From Anabaena sp. UHCC 0187 (lineage in GTDB: Bacteria > Cyanobacteriota > Cyanobacteriia > Cyanobacteriales > Nostocaceae): a stretch of DNA of 64,000 nt. Both the position numbers and the translations under genes were made by a program. The notes under the pieces were generated by a model. That model made no database searches. It saw nothing but the letters and a program-made list of their open reading frames with translations, and had not been told where the DNA came from. The stretch lies in the NCBI RefSeq assembly GCF_009712035.1, contig NZ_VILB01000005.1, positions 124,001-188,000 on the forward strand. The letters are read 5' to 3'. Shown one piece after another: positions 38,034-47,390 of the stretch; position 1 is the first letter of the stretch; each line of letters begins with the position of its first letter.

Positions 38034-38762
38034 ATGAGTAAAATTAACGGTTTTCTAGGTCGTCGTAACTTCTTGAAATTCGTAGGTTTAAGTACCTTGA
38101 GTATTGGTACTCTAACTGCTTGTAATGAAATCATTACTAACCGTTCACAAATCAGGATTCCTGAAAATAATCCTAATCCTAATCCAGTGAGTGCAGAGGA
38201 AGCAAAAAGAAGATTAATAGAAGGTAATAGAAGATTTATTAATCAAAATCGTCAATATCCAAATCAAACAAAAAGACGTTTACAATCAGTATCTAAAAAA
38301 CAGTATCCTTATGCAGCAATATTAGGATGTGCAGATTCTCGCGTACCACCAGAAATAATTTTCGATCAAGGATTAGGAGATTTATTTGTTGTGCGGATAG
38401 CTGGTAATATTGCCAGTAATGAAACCATTGGTAGTTTAGAATATTCTGCTGCTAACTTAGGAACACAATTAATAGTTGTTCTGGGTCATAAAGGATGTGG
38501 TGCAGTATCAGCAGCGATGGATAATCAACCAGATGATGGTAACATCGGTTCTGTAGTTGATGGCATTAAGCCAAGTTTATCTCAAAATCCAAGAATGAGA
38601 GGTAATATTAATGATAATGCAGTGATTAATAATATTGAATACCAAGCTAGAAAATTGCAAAATAATTCACAAATTATAGATAGATTAATCCGTGATAACA
38701 GATTAAAAATTGTCGGTGCTTACTATGATATTGATACTGGCAGAGTTCGGTTTTTAACTTGA
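38034..38762 (+). CDS. Exported beta-class carbonic anhydrase
   Basis: A 242-residue zinc enzyme interconverting CO2 and bicarbonate. The N-terminus GRRNFLKFVGLSTLSIGTLT has a Tat-like RR-x-F-L-K motif and ends in a cysteine (LTAC), so it may be Tat-exported and lipid-anchored. The catalytic domain (about 55-240) has the Zn cysteine and Asp-Arg dyad in GCADSRVPPEIIFDQ, RIAGN, and the His/Cys ligands in VLGHKGCGAVSAAM. A periplasmic location would place it among the external beta-carbonic anhydrases of cyanobacteria. It stands alone. Confidence 0.92.
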   Translation: MSKINGFLGRRNFLKFVGLSTLSIGTLTACNEIITNRSQIRIPENNPNPNPVSAEEAKRRLIEGNRRFINQNRQYPNQTKRRLQSVSKKQYPYAAILGCADSRVPPEIIFDQGLGDLFVVRIAGNIASNETIGSLEYSAANLGTQLIVVLGHKGCGAVSAAMDNQPDDGNIGSVVDGIKPSLSQNPRMRGNINDNAVINNIEYQARKLQNNSQIIDRLIRDNRLKIVGAYYDIDTGRVRFLT

Positions 38763-38784
38763 TATTTATCCATATTTTTTTCTT

Positions 38785-38814
38785 TATCTGCGTTTATCTG
38801 CGTCTATCTGCGTT
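38785..38814 (+). repeat. Decamer tandem repeat (TATCTGCGTT)
   Basis: Three perfect-length units of TATCTGCGTT/TATCTGCGTC, ending at a TTG that could be mistaken for the start of the next gene. Confidence 0.85.
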
Positions 38815-38825
38815 TGAAAGCCACC

Positions 38826-39299
38826 ATGAATCTTCAACTCAAAACAAATCATCTAGAAATTATCAAAAATCATGCTGAAAAAACCTACCCAGATGAATGC
38901 TGTGGGCTAATTTTAGGTTATATAGATAGTGAATATAAAATTGTAGTAGAAATCATCCCCACAGAAAACGTCTGGAATAGGGAAAAGAGTAATTTTACAG
39001 AAAACCAAGAAGAATACAGTACCAGAAGCAGATATGCTATCGCTCCTCAAGTCATGTTACAAACACAGAAAGAAGCGAGAAACCGCAATTTAAATATTAT
39101 TGGGATCTATCATTCCCATCCTGATTATCCTGCTGTTCCCTCAGAATGGGATAGAATATATGCTTGGCCAGAATACTCTTATGTGATATTATCCGTACAA
39201 AATACTCAAGCTGGTGAACTGCAAAGCTGGACTCTTGATGAAAACCACCAGTTTCAAGCCGAGACAATTGAACTGATAAAATTAGCAAATTTAAGTTAA
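38826..39299 (+). CDS. JAMM (MPN+/Mov34) metallopeptidase
   Basis: A 157-residue zinc peptidase of the JAB1/M67 family. The signature H-x-H-x7-S-x2-D is complete in YHSHPDYPAVPSEWDRI, and the upstream glutamate lies in the ECCGLILGY block. Bacterial members cut C-terminal extensions from ubiquitin-like sulfur carriers. The start at 38826 (MNLQLKTNHLEIIKNHAEKT) is preferred to a TTG at 38814 that lies in a tandem repeat. The MoeB-rhodanese gene starts 33 bases downstream on the same strand, which strongly suggests a sulfur-carrier activation operon. Confidence 0.92.
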   Translation: MNLQLKTNHLEIIKNHAEKTYPDECCGLILGYIDSEYKIVVEIIPTENVWNREKSNFTENQEEYSTRSRYAIAPQVMLQTQKEARNRNLNIIGIYHSHPDYPAVPSEWDRIYAWPEYSYVILSVQNTQAGELQSWTLDENHQFQAETIELIKLANLS

Positions 39300-39332
39300 C
39301 ATTAATACTCCGCGCTGATTCATACAACTGCT

Positions 39333-40505
39333 ATGCTAAATCCCAATCTGGATGAAATCCAGTTGACAAAAGACGACTACGAACGCTACTCCCGCCACTT
39401 AATTTTGCCAGAAGTGGGAATGGAAGGGCAAAAACGACTAAAAGCCGCCAGTGTATTGTGTATTGGTACTGGTGGACTAGGTTCACCATTGCTGTTATAT
39501 CTTGCAGCAGCAGGTATAGGCAGAATTGGTATTGTTGATTTTGATGTTGTGGATACTTCTAACCTGCAACGTCAAGTTATTCACGGGACATCCTGGGTAG
39601 GTAAACCCAAAATCGAATCAGCAAAAAACCGGATTCATGAAATTAACCCCCATTGTCAGGTTGATTTGCATGAAACTCGTCTGAGTTCAGAAAACGCTCT
39701 GGATATTATTCGTCCTTACGATATCGTTGTTGATGGAACTGATAATTTCCCAACTCGGTATTTAGTCAACGACGCTTGCGTATTATTAGATAAACCCAAC
39801 GTTTACGGTTCTATTTTCCGTTTTGAAGGACAAGCAACCGTCTTTAATTATGAAGGTGGTCCCAACTATCGTGACTTATATCCCGAACCACCACCACCAG
39901 GAATGGTTCCTTCCTGTGCAGAAGGTGGAGTTCTGGGAATTTTACCGGGAATGATTGGCATTATTCAAGCCACAGAAACAGTGAAAATTATTCTGGGTAA
40001 TGGTACTACCTTGAGTGGCAGACTGTTGCTTTATAACGCCTTGGATATGAAATTCCGGGAATTAAAATTGCGTCCTAATCCCATCCGTCCAGTTATTGAC
40101 AAGCTAATAGATTACGAACAATTCTGTGGTATTCCCCAAGCTAAAGCCGAAGAAGCAAAACAGCAGATGGAAATTCAAGAAATGACCGTCAAGGAATTGA
40201 AGGCCTTATTAGATAGTGGTGCAAAGGACTTTGTGCTGCTAGATGTGCGTAATCCTCATGAGTATGAAATTGCGAAAATTCCTGGTTCTGTGTTAGTCCC
40301 GTTACCAGATATTGAAAATGGTGGTGGTGTGGCTAAGGTGAAGGAATTACTCAATGGACACCGCTTAATTGCTCATTGTAAACTGGGTGGACGTTCGGCG
40401 AAAGCCTTGGCTATCCTCAAGGAAGCGGGAATTACTGGTACAAATGTTAAAGGGGGAATTAATGCTTGGAGTCAAGAAGTAGATGCTTCTGTTCCTCAGT
40501 ATTAA
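39333..40505 (+). CDS. moeB: ThiF/MoeB adenylyltransferase with C-terminal rhodanese domain
   Basis: A 390-residue E1-like enzyme that adenylates the C-terminus of a small sulfur carrier (MoaD/ThiS type) and, through the rhodanese domain, can supply sulfur. ATP-binding loop CIGTGGLGSPLLLYLAAAG (about 42-60), DFDVVDTSNLQRQVIH, GTDNFPTRYLVND and the cysteine loop PSCAEGGVLGILPG. The rhodanese part (about 285-388) has LLDVRNPHEYEIAKIPG and active-site loop HCKLGGRSAKAL. Together with the JAMM peptidase gene 33 bases upstream this looks like a carrier maturation unit for molybdopterin, thiamine or cysteine. Confidence 0.93.
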   Translation: MLNPNLDEIQLTKDDYERYSRHLILPEVGMEGQKRLKAASVLCIGTGGLGSPLLLYLAAAGIGRIGIVDFDVVDTSNLQRQVIHGTSWVGKPKIESAKNRIHEINPHCQVDLHETRLSSENALDIIRPYDIVVDGTDNFPTRYLVNDACVLLDKPNVYGSIFRFEGQATVFNYEGGPNYRDLYPEPPPPGMVPSCAEGGVLGILPGMIGIIQATETVKIILGNGTTLSGRLLLYNALDMKFRELKLRPNPIRPVIDKLIDYEQFCGIPQAKAEEAKQQMEIQEMTVKELKALLDSGAKDFVLLDVRNPHEYEIAKIPGSVLVPLPDIENGGGVAKVKELLNGHRLIAHCKLGGRSAKALAILKEAGITGTNVKGGINAWSQEVDASVPQY

Positions 40506-40574
40506 TAATTTTGTGCGGGATTGTTGATAATGTTTGGGAAAAACCTATAACTATCCCCAATCTGATCTTAACAA

Positions 40575-40611
40575 CAAGATACCCGAATTATCTAAGAAAT
40601 CGGGTATCTTG
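40575..40611 (+). terminator. Hairpin after the MoeB-rhodanese gene
   Basis: A perfect 12-bp stem, CAAGATACCCGA with TCGGGTATCTTG, over a 13-base loop, 70 bases after the stop. No T run follows, so termination is likely but not certain. Confidence 0.65.
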
Positions 40612-40976
40612 CTATACTTAACATATAGGAATCTAATTTGATTTATGTACCTAATTTATACAAAAAAATCTTTAAAAAATACCAAAATTGTCCATTACTC
40701 ATACTCTTTTTAAAGAGTAAGATGTCTAAAGTTTGCATAAACTTCATGGAAAATTTAGCTAAAGCAGTTTTTAGGTAGGTAAGGACATCCAGTGATAATA
40801 AAACATGACTCTAGCCTAGCTTGGCGTTAGCCATAGGCTACGCTATCAGACAGCAAAGGACTTTCAACCTTCTTGCTATATATGACCAAGACTTGAGAGT
40901 AAGTTTACTTGCAAAAACACAACTTAAACAGCATCTATCGCCACAGTAAATTGCCAAAATAATAATAGATTGCATT
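40612..40976. other. Intergenic region before the response regulator
   Basis: No gene. It contains the diverged third copy of the 29-bp dispersed repeat (40778-40804) and a GGCGTTAGCC/GGCTACGC palindromic repeat at about 40821-40845 related to one at 7533. The promoter of the regulator gene is presumably here. Confidence 0.5.
40778..40804 (+). repeat. Dispersed 29-bp repeat, diverged copy 3
   Basis: GGTAAGGACATCCAGTGATA followed by ATAAAAC differs at a few positions from the copies at 14531 and 63426. It lies about 170 bases upstream of a response regulator gene. Confidence 0.6.
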
Positions 40977-41693
40977 ATGGATACGCTTTCCACGACCAAT
41001 TCCAAGATTCTGATTGTAGATGATGATTCCAGTGTTCGCAATCTCATCCAGCGTTTCTTGAGTCGGAAATATCAAATAGAATCAGCAGCAGATGGTAAAA
41101 CTGCTCTGCTCTTATTTGAGCAATTCAATCCGGCCTTAGTGATTCTCGATTGGAATTTACCAGATGCAAATGGCTATAAACTCTGTCAAGAAATGCAAAG
41201 TCGTACCAATGTTTTAATCATGATGCTCACCAGTCGCAATGATGAAGCTGATAAAATTAAAGTCCTGGCTGCTGGTGCAGATGATTTTTTGACCAAACCA
41301 TTTAGTCTAGCCGAGGTGGAAGTTAGGGTAGAAGCCCTGTTAAGGCGTGTCCGCTATATCCAGCCCAGTCCCTCACACCGCCTCACTTTTAACCAGTTAG
41401 CCATTAACTCAGACGCACGAGAGGTAACACTTAATGATAAACCTTTAGCCTTAACTGCTTTAGAGTTTAACATTTTACATTTTCTGGCTACCCATCCTGG
41501 ACAAGCATGGAGTCGTACCCAACTGATCCAAAAGATTTGGGGTTGTGATTATGTGGGAGATGGGCGAGTTGTGGATGTGCATATTGGCCAACTCCGGAAG
41601 AAAATGGAAGTTGATTCTAGTATGCCGGAGTTCATTAAAACGGTGCGGGGTTATGGTTATAAGTTTGATCCACCAGAAAACATCAAAGTTTAA
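40977..41693 (+). CDS. OmpR/PhoB-family response regulator
   Basis: A 238-residue two-component transcription factor. The receiver is canonical: acidic pair in ILIVDDDSSVRN (about 15-17), phosphoacceptor aspartate in LVILDWNLPDANG (about 61), switch threonine in IMMLTSRNDEADK and lysine in DFLTKPFSLAE. The winged-helix domain (about 137-232) ends TVRGYGYKFDPPE. The stimulus and target genes are unknown and no kinase gene is adjacent. The preceding 471 bases without a gene may contain its regulatory region. Confidence 0.93.
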   Translation: MDTLSTTNSKILIVDDDSSVRNLIQRFLSRKYQIESAADGKTALLLFEQFNPALVILDWNLPDANGYKLCQEMQSRTNVLIMMLTSRNDEADKIKVLAAGADDFLTKPFSLAEVEVRVEALLRRVRYIQPSPSHRLTFNQLAINSDAREVTLNDKPLALTALEFNILHFLATHPGQAWSRTQLIQKIWGCDYVGDGRVVDVHIGQLRKKMEVDSSMPEFIKTVRGYGYKFDPPENIKV

Positions 41694-41943
41694 ACTCTAA
41701 AAAAATAATTGTTGCGATAGCTTAACAACTTGGTTGAAATCGAGGCTTGATGAGATGATCAGTATTATTCTTTTGTAAATATTGAAGCTAAAGCCAGTCA
41801 GGGATTCGTGTCTACTCAAGCCTCAGATAAAATCCGATAAGTAGGTTGGCGTTAAAAATTATCGTTGTAGGAAGGCAAGAGGCAAAAGGCAAGAGTGAAG
41901 AGGTTTTGGGAGATTTTATTGTTCTTTACACAGTTTGGTTTTA

Positions 41944-43011
41944 TTATGTTGACCTACTTAATTTTGCCAATATTCTTTGTTTTTGTCTAACTAAATCCAT
42001 TGCCAAATTAATCGCTGCTTTCATGCTTGTCCCGTCAGCAATCCCTTTTCCGGCAATATCAAAGGCTGTTCCATGATCCGGGGAAGTCCGCACAAATGGT
42101 AAACCAATGGTAGTATTTACCGCCCGATCAAAAGCCATTAACTTCACGGGAATTAAACCTTGGTCGTGATAAAGTGCTAGATAAGCATCAGCGGGATTTT
42201 TGATCACAGAATTACCATACCAAGCAATACCTGGTTTTACCCACATTGTATCTGGGGGGATGGGTCCTTCTAGCTGTAAATGCGGGCGTTTTTGCCGTTC
42301 TGATTCTAACCAGGGAATTAACCAATCTATTTCTTCTGTTCCCAGTTGTCCCATTTCTCCACTGTGGGGATTTAACCCGGCGATCGCAATTCTGCCATTT
42401 TTAATCCCAAAATCATTTTCTAAACACTCCACCAACAAATCTAATTTCTTTGTCAATAACTGCGGTGTTAAAGTCGCAGCTACTTGAGATAAAGGAATAT
42501 GGGTGGTAGCAAGTAGAGCGCGGAGTGTCCAACCAGTAAAAGGCGATCGCCCCACAAACAACATCCCAAAACGCTCAACACCAGCCTTTTCGGCTAAAAG
42601 TTCGGTTTGTCCCGGATAATTGTAACCAGCGGCTTTCCACGCCGATTTAGCGATAGGCCCGGTGACAATTGCATCAAACTCACCCGCCAAAGTTTGAGCG
42701 ATCGCATATTCCATATAAGCAAAACTCGCCGCACCACTAGCCGTATTCCCTACACCTGTGATAATTTCACCAGCAGTAGGAACATCAACTATAGACAAAT
42801 CAGCCGGATTAGCTAAAGCTAGAGAATTCTCGATATTTTTACTGATACTTTCATAACTTTTAGTTAATAAAGTTCTATTCCCCACCACTACCACATCACA
42901 ATTTTGAGTAACTTCAGGATCTGCCAAAGCCTTCAAAATCACCTCAGAACCGATACCCGCAGGATCTCCCAGGGTCAGCACCAACCGTGTCCGTTTATCT
43001 TGATTAGTCAT
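41944..43011 (-). CDS. pdxA: 4-hydroxythreonine-4-phosphate dehydrogenase
   Basis: NAD-dependent oxidation and decarboxylation step in deoxyxylulose-5-phosphate-dependent pyridoxal phosphate synthesis. 355 residues from ATG 43011 ([20 protein letters not shown]); an earlier frame start at 43065 would run through a dispersed GC-rich repeat. Signature [18 protein letters not shown], the substrate-binding [12 protein letters not shown], metal histidines in [11 protein letters not shown] and [19 protein letters not shown], and the C-terminal [12 protein letters not shown]. No other pdx gene is near. Confidence 0.95.
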   Translation of the reverse strand: MTNQDKRTRLVLTLGDPAGIGSEVILKALADPEVTQNCDVVVVGNRTLLTKSYESISKNIENSLALANPADLSIVDVPTAGEIITGVGNTASGAASFAYMEYAIAQTLAGEFDAIVTGPIAKSAWKAAGYNYPGQTELLAEKAGVERFGMLFVGRSPFTGWTLRALLATTHIPLSQVAATLTPQLLTKKLDLLVECLENDFGIKNGRIAIAGLNPHSGEMGQLGTEEIDWLIPWLESERQKRPHLQLEGPIPPDTMWVKPGIAWYGNSVIKNPADAYLALYHDQGLIPVKLMAFDRAVNTTIGLPFVRTSPDHGTAFDIAGKGIADGTSMKAAINLAMDLVRQKQRILAKLSRST

Positions 43012-43235
43012 TATTTTGTAGGGGAGGGGTTTCCCCGCCCATCTCCATCTATCCCCAATTATCATCCCTAAATTGGTTTAGAATTATTGATAGGAGTCTA
43101 ATCCAAATAGTTCTGATAGACCTATTTTACCTGAATCCTCAAAGTTGAAAATCAGATTTGAGTCTTCAAATCAAATTCAGCAGTCTGAAAAACAGGAAAC
43201 ATAAATCAACAATCCACAAAGGAGCATTACAGCAA

Positions 43236-43340
43236 ATGGGCGGCGAAATGTTAAATGCAGGGATGCTATCTTTCGGTCTAATCTTCGTAGGTTGGGCAAT
43301 TGGTGCTTTGTTACTCAAAATTCAAGGCGCAGAAGAATAG
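43236..43340 (+). CDS. petM: Cytochrome b6f complex subunit 7 (PetM)
   Basis: A 34-residue single-helix subunit of the b6f complex: [20 protein letters not shown] and then [14 protein letters not shown], a near-exact match to known cyanobacterial PetM. AAAGGAG is at 43218-43224. A longer in-frame version from 43158 would add 26 residues unlike any PetM. Followed by repeats and then ycf39, its usual neighbour in related genomes as far as I recall. Confidence 0.97.
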   Translation: MGGEMLNAGMLSFGLIFVGWAIGALLLKIQGAEE

Positions 43341-43400
43341 AACGGAAGCAGGGGCAGCAGGGGAAGCAGAGGAAGCAGGGGAAGAAAAATTAATTCTTTA

Positions 43401-43492
<92 letters not shown>

Positions 43493-43582
43493 ATCTTTCC
43501 TTAAAAAGATGTAAAGTTTTATTTAGATAACTAAATTCTGTTAAGATTCTTTTCATAAACATTAAGATATATAACCAACCCC

Positions 43583-44584
43583 ATGACATTATTAATAGTT
43601 GGTGCAACTGGCACTTTGGGAAGACAAGTGGCTCGTCGCGCAATTGATGAAGGGTACAAAGTTCGTTGTCTAGTTCGGAGTCCTAAAAAAGCTGCTTTTT
43701 TGAAAGAATGGGGCGCAGAACTGGTACGGGGAAACTTGTGTAATCCACAAACCCTGACAGAAGCATTAACAGGTGTAACCGCAGTTATTGATGCTGCTAC
43801 ATCTCGCGCCACAGATTCACTAACTATTAAAGAAGTAGATTGGGATGGCAAAGTAGCATTAATTCAAGCCGCTAAAGCTGCTGGTGTAGAAAGATTTATC
43901 TTCTTTTCAATTTTAGATGCTGATAAATACCCCAATGTACCGCTGATGGAAATTAAGCGATGTACGGAAGCATATTTAGCAGAGTCCGGTTTAAACTATA
44001 CGGTTTTACGTTTAGCTGGATTTATGCAAGGGCTAATTGGTCAATATGGCATACCTATTTTAGAAAAACAACCAGTATGGGTAACAGGAACATCCTCACC
44101 TATTGGCTATATGGATACTCAGGATATTGCTAAATTCGCGGTGCGGGCTTTGACTGTTCCAGAAACAGAAAAGCAAGCTTTCCCAGTCGTGGGAACTCGC
44201 GCTTGGAGTGCAGAGGAAATTATTAATCTTTGTGAACGTTTATCTGATAGAGATGCAAAAGTTACACGAATGCCCATCGGATTATTACGGGCTGTACAAA
44301 ATTTACTGCGCTGCTTTCAGTGGGGATGGAATGTTGCTGATAGATTAGCTTTTACAGAAGTTTTAGCCAGTGGTAAAGCTCTAAATGCAGAAAATATGGA
44401 TGAAGTATATACTGTTTTTGGGTTAGATAAAGAACAAACCACCACCTTGGAAGCATATCTACAAGAATATTTCAGTCGGATTATGAACAAGCTGAAACAG
44501 TTGGATTACGAGAAAGCTAAAACCAAAAAGCTCAAAAGTAAAAGGACTCCCTTTAAACAATCTTCCAAAGCCAATAGTCAATAA
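43583..44584 (+). CDS. ycf39: Ycf39/HCF244-type NAD(P)-binding assembly factor
   Basis: A 333-residue atypical SDR (NmrA-like) protein. Dinucleotide loop LLIVGATGTLGRQVARRAID (3-22), CLVRSPKKAAFLKEWGAELV, VTAVIDAATSRATDS, FIFFSILDADKYPNVPLMEI and VLRLAGFMQGLIGQYGIPIL are all as in Ycf39, which together with high-light-inducible proteins helps chlorophyll insertion and D1 synthesis during photosystem II assembly. The YxxxK catalytic pair of dehydrogenases is replaced, as in the family. The last 30 residues are a basic tail. It follows petM. Confidence 0.93.
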   Translation: MTLLIVGATGTLGRQVARRAIDEGYKVRCLVRSPKKAAFLKEWGAELVRGNLCNPQTLTEALTGVTAVIDAATSRATDSLTIKEVDWDGKVALIQAAKAAGVERFIFFSILDADKYPNVPLMEIKRCTEAYLAESGLNYTVLRLAGFMQGLIGQYGIPILEKQPVWVTGTSSPIGYMDTQDIAKFAVRALTVPETEKQAFPVVGTRAWSAEEIINLCERLSDRDAKVTRMPIGLLRAVQNLLRCFQWGWNVADRLAFTEVLASGKALNAENMDEVYTVFGLDKEQTTTLEAYLQEYFSRIMNKLKQLDYEKAKTKKLKSKRTPFKQSSKANSQ

Positions 44585-44667
44585 ATGTAAGACTAATGGT
44601 GACATGAATCAAAAATGTGTAACTATTAGATACAGAAAAATCATCTCTTAAACTTGGATATTTGAGT

Positions 44668-45585
44668 GTGCCGAAAGCAGGCATTATCTACAACGATGTT
44701 AAACCGATAGCGAGTAGTGTCGCTATTGAACTAAAAGACAAACTTACCGCTGCTGGTTGGGATGTGTACATCACAGCGAGTATCGGTGGGATATTAGGCT
44801 ATTCTCAACCAAATAGTCCTGTCTTGCACACCCCTATTGAAGGTCTTACGCCCCCTGGCTTTGACTCAGATATGAAATTTGCAGTGGTGTTAGGGGGAGA
44901 TGGAACTGTGTTAGCAGCATCGCGCCTAGTCGCCCCCTGTGGTATACCCATGCTGACAGTAAATACTGGTCACATGGGATTTTTGACGGAAACTTATCTC
45001 AACCAATTACCCCAAGCCATAGAACAGGCAATGGCGGGTGAATATGAAGTTGAAGATAGAGCTATGCTCACCGTCAAAGTTATGCGGGGAGATACGGTAA
45101 AGTGGGAAGCCCTCTGCTTAAATGAAATGGTGCTACATCGAGAACCTTTAACTTGTATGTGCCATTTTGAAATTGCGGTGGGACGACATTCACCGGTGGA
45201 TATTGCGGCTGATGGGATTATTGTTTCTACCCCAACGGGTTCTACAGCTTATGCTTTAAGCGCAGGTGGGCCAGTAATTACTCCTGGTGTTCCTGTATTG
45301 CAGTTAGTCCCCATTTGTCCCCATTCCCTAGCTTCTAGGGCTTTGGTGTTTCCTGATAGTGAACCAGTTAATATCTATCCTGTCAACATTCCCCGGTTGG
45401 TAATGGTGGTAGATGGTAATGGTGGATGTTATGTTTTGCCAGAGGATCGGGTATATTTAGAGCGATCGCCCTATAGCGCCCGATTTATTCGTCTGCAATC
45501 ACCGGAATTTTTCCGTATTTTGCGGGAAAAACTCGGTTGGGGTTTACCGCACATTGCTAAACCTAATTCTGTAGAATTGCCTTAG
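44668..45585 (+). CDS. nadK: NAD kinase
   Basis: Phosphorylates NAD to NADP. 305 residues. The GTG at 44668 gives [17 protein letters not shown], the standard start; a TTG at 44662 is possible. Signature [11 protein letters not shown] (about 76-86), [27 protein letters not shown] with the conserved aspartate further on ([20 protein letters not shown]) and [10 protein letters not shown]. All expected motifs are present. Cyanobacteria have two NAD kinases; which one this is was not resolved. It starts 83 bases after ycf39. Confidence 0.95.
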   Translation: MPKAGIIYNDVKPIASSVAIELKDKLTAAGWDVYITASIGGILGYSQPNSPVLHTPIEGLTPPGFDSDMKFAVVLGGDGTVLAASRLVAPCGIPMLTVNTGHMGFLTETYLNQLPQAIEQAMAGEYEVEDRAMLTVKVMRGDTVKWEALCLNEMVLHREPLTCMCHFEIAVGRHSPVDIAADGIIVSTPTGSTAYALSAGGPVITPGVPVLQLVPICPHSLASRALVFPDSEPVNIYPVNIPRLVMVVDGNGGCYVLPEDRVYLERSPYSARFIRLQSPEFFRILREKLGWGLPHIAKPNSVELP

Positions 45586-45596
45586 TTGTCAGTTGT

Positions 45597-45938
45597 TCAG
45601 TTAGGTAAATGCCAACTTAGTGTAACTCGCACTTCTCCATTCGGTAAAACTGATATTTCCCATACACCATCTAGAAGTTCGTTGGCTATAGTATCCATGA
45701 TTTTAGTACCATAGCCACCTTTTTGGGGTCTATAAGTAGATGCTAAAATAGCTCTATCATTGACTATTACTAAAGTACATCTAATTCCCTTTTGCTCTAA
45801 ACTAACAAATACTTGGGTAGCCGTACCGTGAGGTGGTTGAGCGTGTTGGATGACATTATTCAATACTTCACGGAAAAAGCGGTAAATTTCCTCTCTTTGT
45901 TCAATCCAAATACTGTTTAATTCTGTTTGGTAAAAATC
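45597..45938 (-). pseudogene. C-terminal remnant of a sensor histidine kinase
   Basis: On the minus strand an open stretch without start codon encodes YQTELNSIWIEQREEIYRFF and then EVLNNVIQHAQPPHGTATQV, a HATPase N-box (NNVIQHA), later GYGTKIMDTIANELLDG as a G-box-like segment and a WHLPN end. The H-box domain and any sensor part are missing, and a stop lies at 45939-45941. A shorter translation from a TTG at 45863 is possible but would lack half of the ATPase domain. It is convergent with nadK and directly downstream of pepP. Confidence 0.75.
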
Positions 45939-45972
45939 TCAATGTCTTTAAATAAACCTGAGAATTTCAAAT

Positions 45973-47328
45973 TTAACAACCAACTAAATCTTCAACAGCA
46001 CTAGCTTGATTTGGTAATGCGGCCGTTAAAACTTCACTTCCTAATTCTGTAACTAATACATCATCTTCAATGCGAATTCCCCGCACATCTGCAAATTGTG
46101 CTAGTCTTTCCCAATTAACTAAATATTGATATTGATCACGAGTTTTAGGATTATTCAAAATTGCCGGAACTTGATAAAATCCCGGTTCAATTGTTACTAA
46201 CATTCCTGCACGCAAGGGACGATTTAACCGCAAATAACTTAAACCAAAACGGCTACTTCTACTTCTTCCTTGATCATAGCCGGCGATGTCTCCTAAATCT
46301 TCCATATCATGAACATCTAAACCTAAAAGATGCCCAATTCCGTGGGGGAAGAATAAAGCATGAAGATCCATTTTTACCAAATCTTCTGGTTTACCTTGCA
46401 AAATTCCTAAATCTACCAAACCTTCAGCAATTGTAGTTGCTGCTAATAGATGAATATCTGCATATTCTACACCAGGAGCTATGTTTTGAATACAAGCATC
46501 ATGGGCAGCTAAAACAATATCATAAATGTCTCTTTGGGTAGAGGAAAACTTACCAGAAACAGGCCAAGTGCGGGTAATATCAGCAGCCCAACCCGTCTGG
46601 GTTTCTGCACCCACGTCAGCTAAAAGTAAATCCCCTGGTTGCAGAGAGTGGTAATAATGATTATTGTGTAAAACTTCACCATGAACTGTGACAATACTGG
46701 TGTAAGCAGTGGTCATATTCTGACCCATAATGACTGCTTCCATTGCAGCGCGGACTTCGGCTTCTAATTTAGCTGAAGAAGTTGCCGCCATTCCGGCTTT
46801 GTGGGCTGTCACACTCACATTTGCAGCTTTACGTAATTCCACCAATGCTGCTGCGTCGTGGGTAAGCCGCAGAGAAACAATGGCTTTTGCTAGTTCTAAA
46901 TCAATTCCTGACCGTGGATTTTTTGGGAAAACTGGTCTATTTAAAAGTTGGGTTTGCTGTGTCCAAGTAGCTGCATCTTGTACAGGAACAGTCGCCGCAT
47001 TTTCTAAATAATTTCCTAATTCTGCCATGGTTTTGGCTTCATCCGCGCCTATTTTGGCAGCGATTTCTTCACGGGTTGGAGTTTCTCCATGCCAGAGGGC
47101 GCTACTGGGGTGGGGGTCATCTATAAATAGTTGTAGCTTGCCACTTTCTAGGCGAATGGCGGCGTTTTCGAGGGGAATTCCGGCAAAATAGAGGAAATGG
47201 CTATTGGCACGGTGGGGGAAGGTATTGGCGGGGAAGTTGCGGGGACTGCTATTACCAGACCAGAGAACGGTGGGAAAGTCTATGATTTCTGCTAGTTTTT
47301 GGCGGCGCTGGTGAAGGGTGGTTTGCAT
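45973..47328 (-). CDS. pepP: Xaa-Pro aminopeptidase (aminopeptidase P family)
   Basis: A 451-residue M24 metallopeptidase removing N-terminal residues before proline. The start at 47328 (MQTTLHQRRQKLAEIIDFPT) is the usual AMP_N opening; the longer frame from 47361 runs into an 8-mer repeat. The pita-bread domain has the metal ligands in LLADVGAETQTGWAADITRT (two Asp), FFPHGIGHLLGLDVHD (His), VTIEPGFYQVP (Glu) and IRIEDDVLVTE (Glu). The C-terminal tail ends EDLVGC. Downstream of rsmH on the same strand. Confidence 0.95.
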   Translation of the reverse strand: MQTTLHQRRQKLAEIIDFPTVLWSGNSSPRNFPANTFPHRANSHFLYFAGIPLENAAIRLESGKLQLFIDDPHPSSALWHGETPTREEIAAKIGADEAKTMAELGNYLENAATVPVQDAATWTQQTQLLNRPVFPKNPRSGIDLELAKAIVSLRLTHDAAALVELRKAANVSVTAHKAGMAATSSAKLEAEVRAAMEAVIMGQNMTTAYTSIVTVHGEVLHNNHYYHSLQPGDLLLADVGAETQTGWAADITRTWPVSGKFSSTQRDIYDIVLAAHDACIQNIAPGVEYADIHLLAATTIAEGLVDLGILQGKPEDLVKMDLHALFFPHGIGHLLGLDVHDMEDLGDIAGYDQGRSRSSRFGLSYLRLNRPLRAGMLVTIEPGFYQVPAILNNPKTRDQYQYLVNWERLAQFADVRGIRIEDDVLVTELGSEVLTAALPNQASAVEDLVGC

Positions 47329-47349
47329 TTTGATTAAGGAATGTTTCGC

Positions 47350-47381
47350 GCAAAGGCGCAAAGGTGCAAAGGCGCAAAGGA
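47350..47381 (+). repeat. Octamer tandem repeat (GCAAAGGC)
   Basis: Four units of GCAAAGGC/T/A between pepP and rsmH, part of the common CGCAAAGG repeat family of these genomes. Confidence 0.85.
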
Positions 47382-47390
47382 AGAAGCAGT

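Noticed and set aside
41846-42076. 76-codon plus-strand frame before pdxA end
   Set aside because: Overlaps the antisense of pdxA and a small AAGGCAAGAG repeat; no coding signal.
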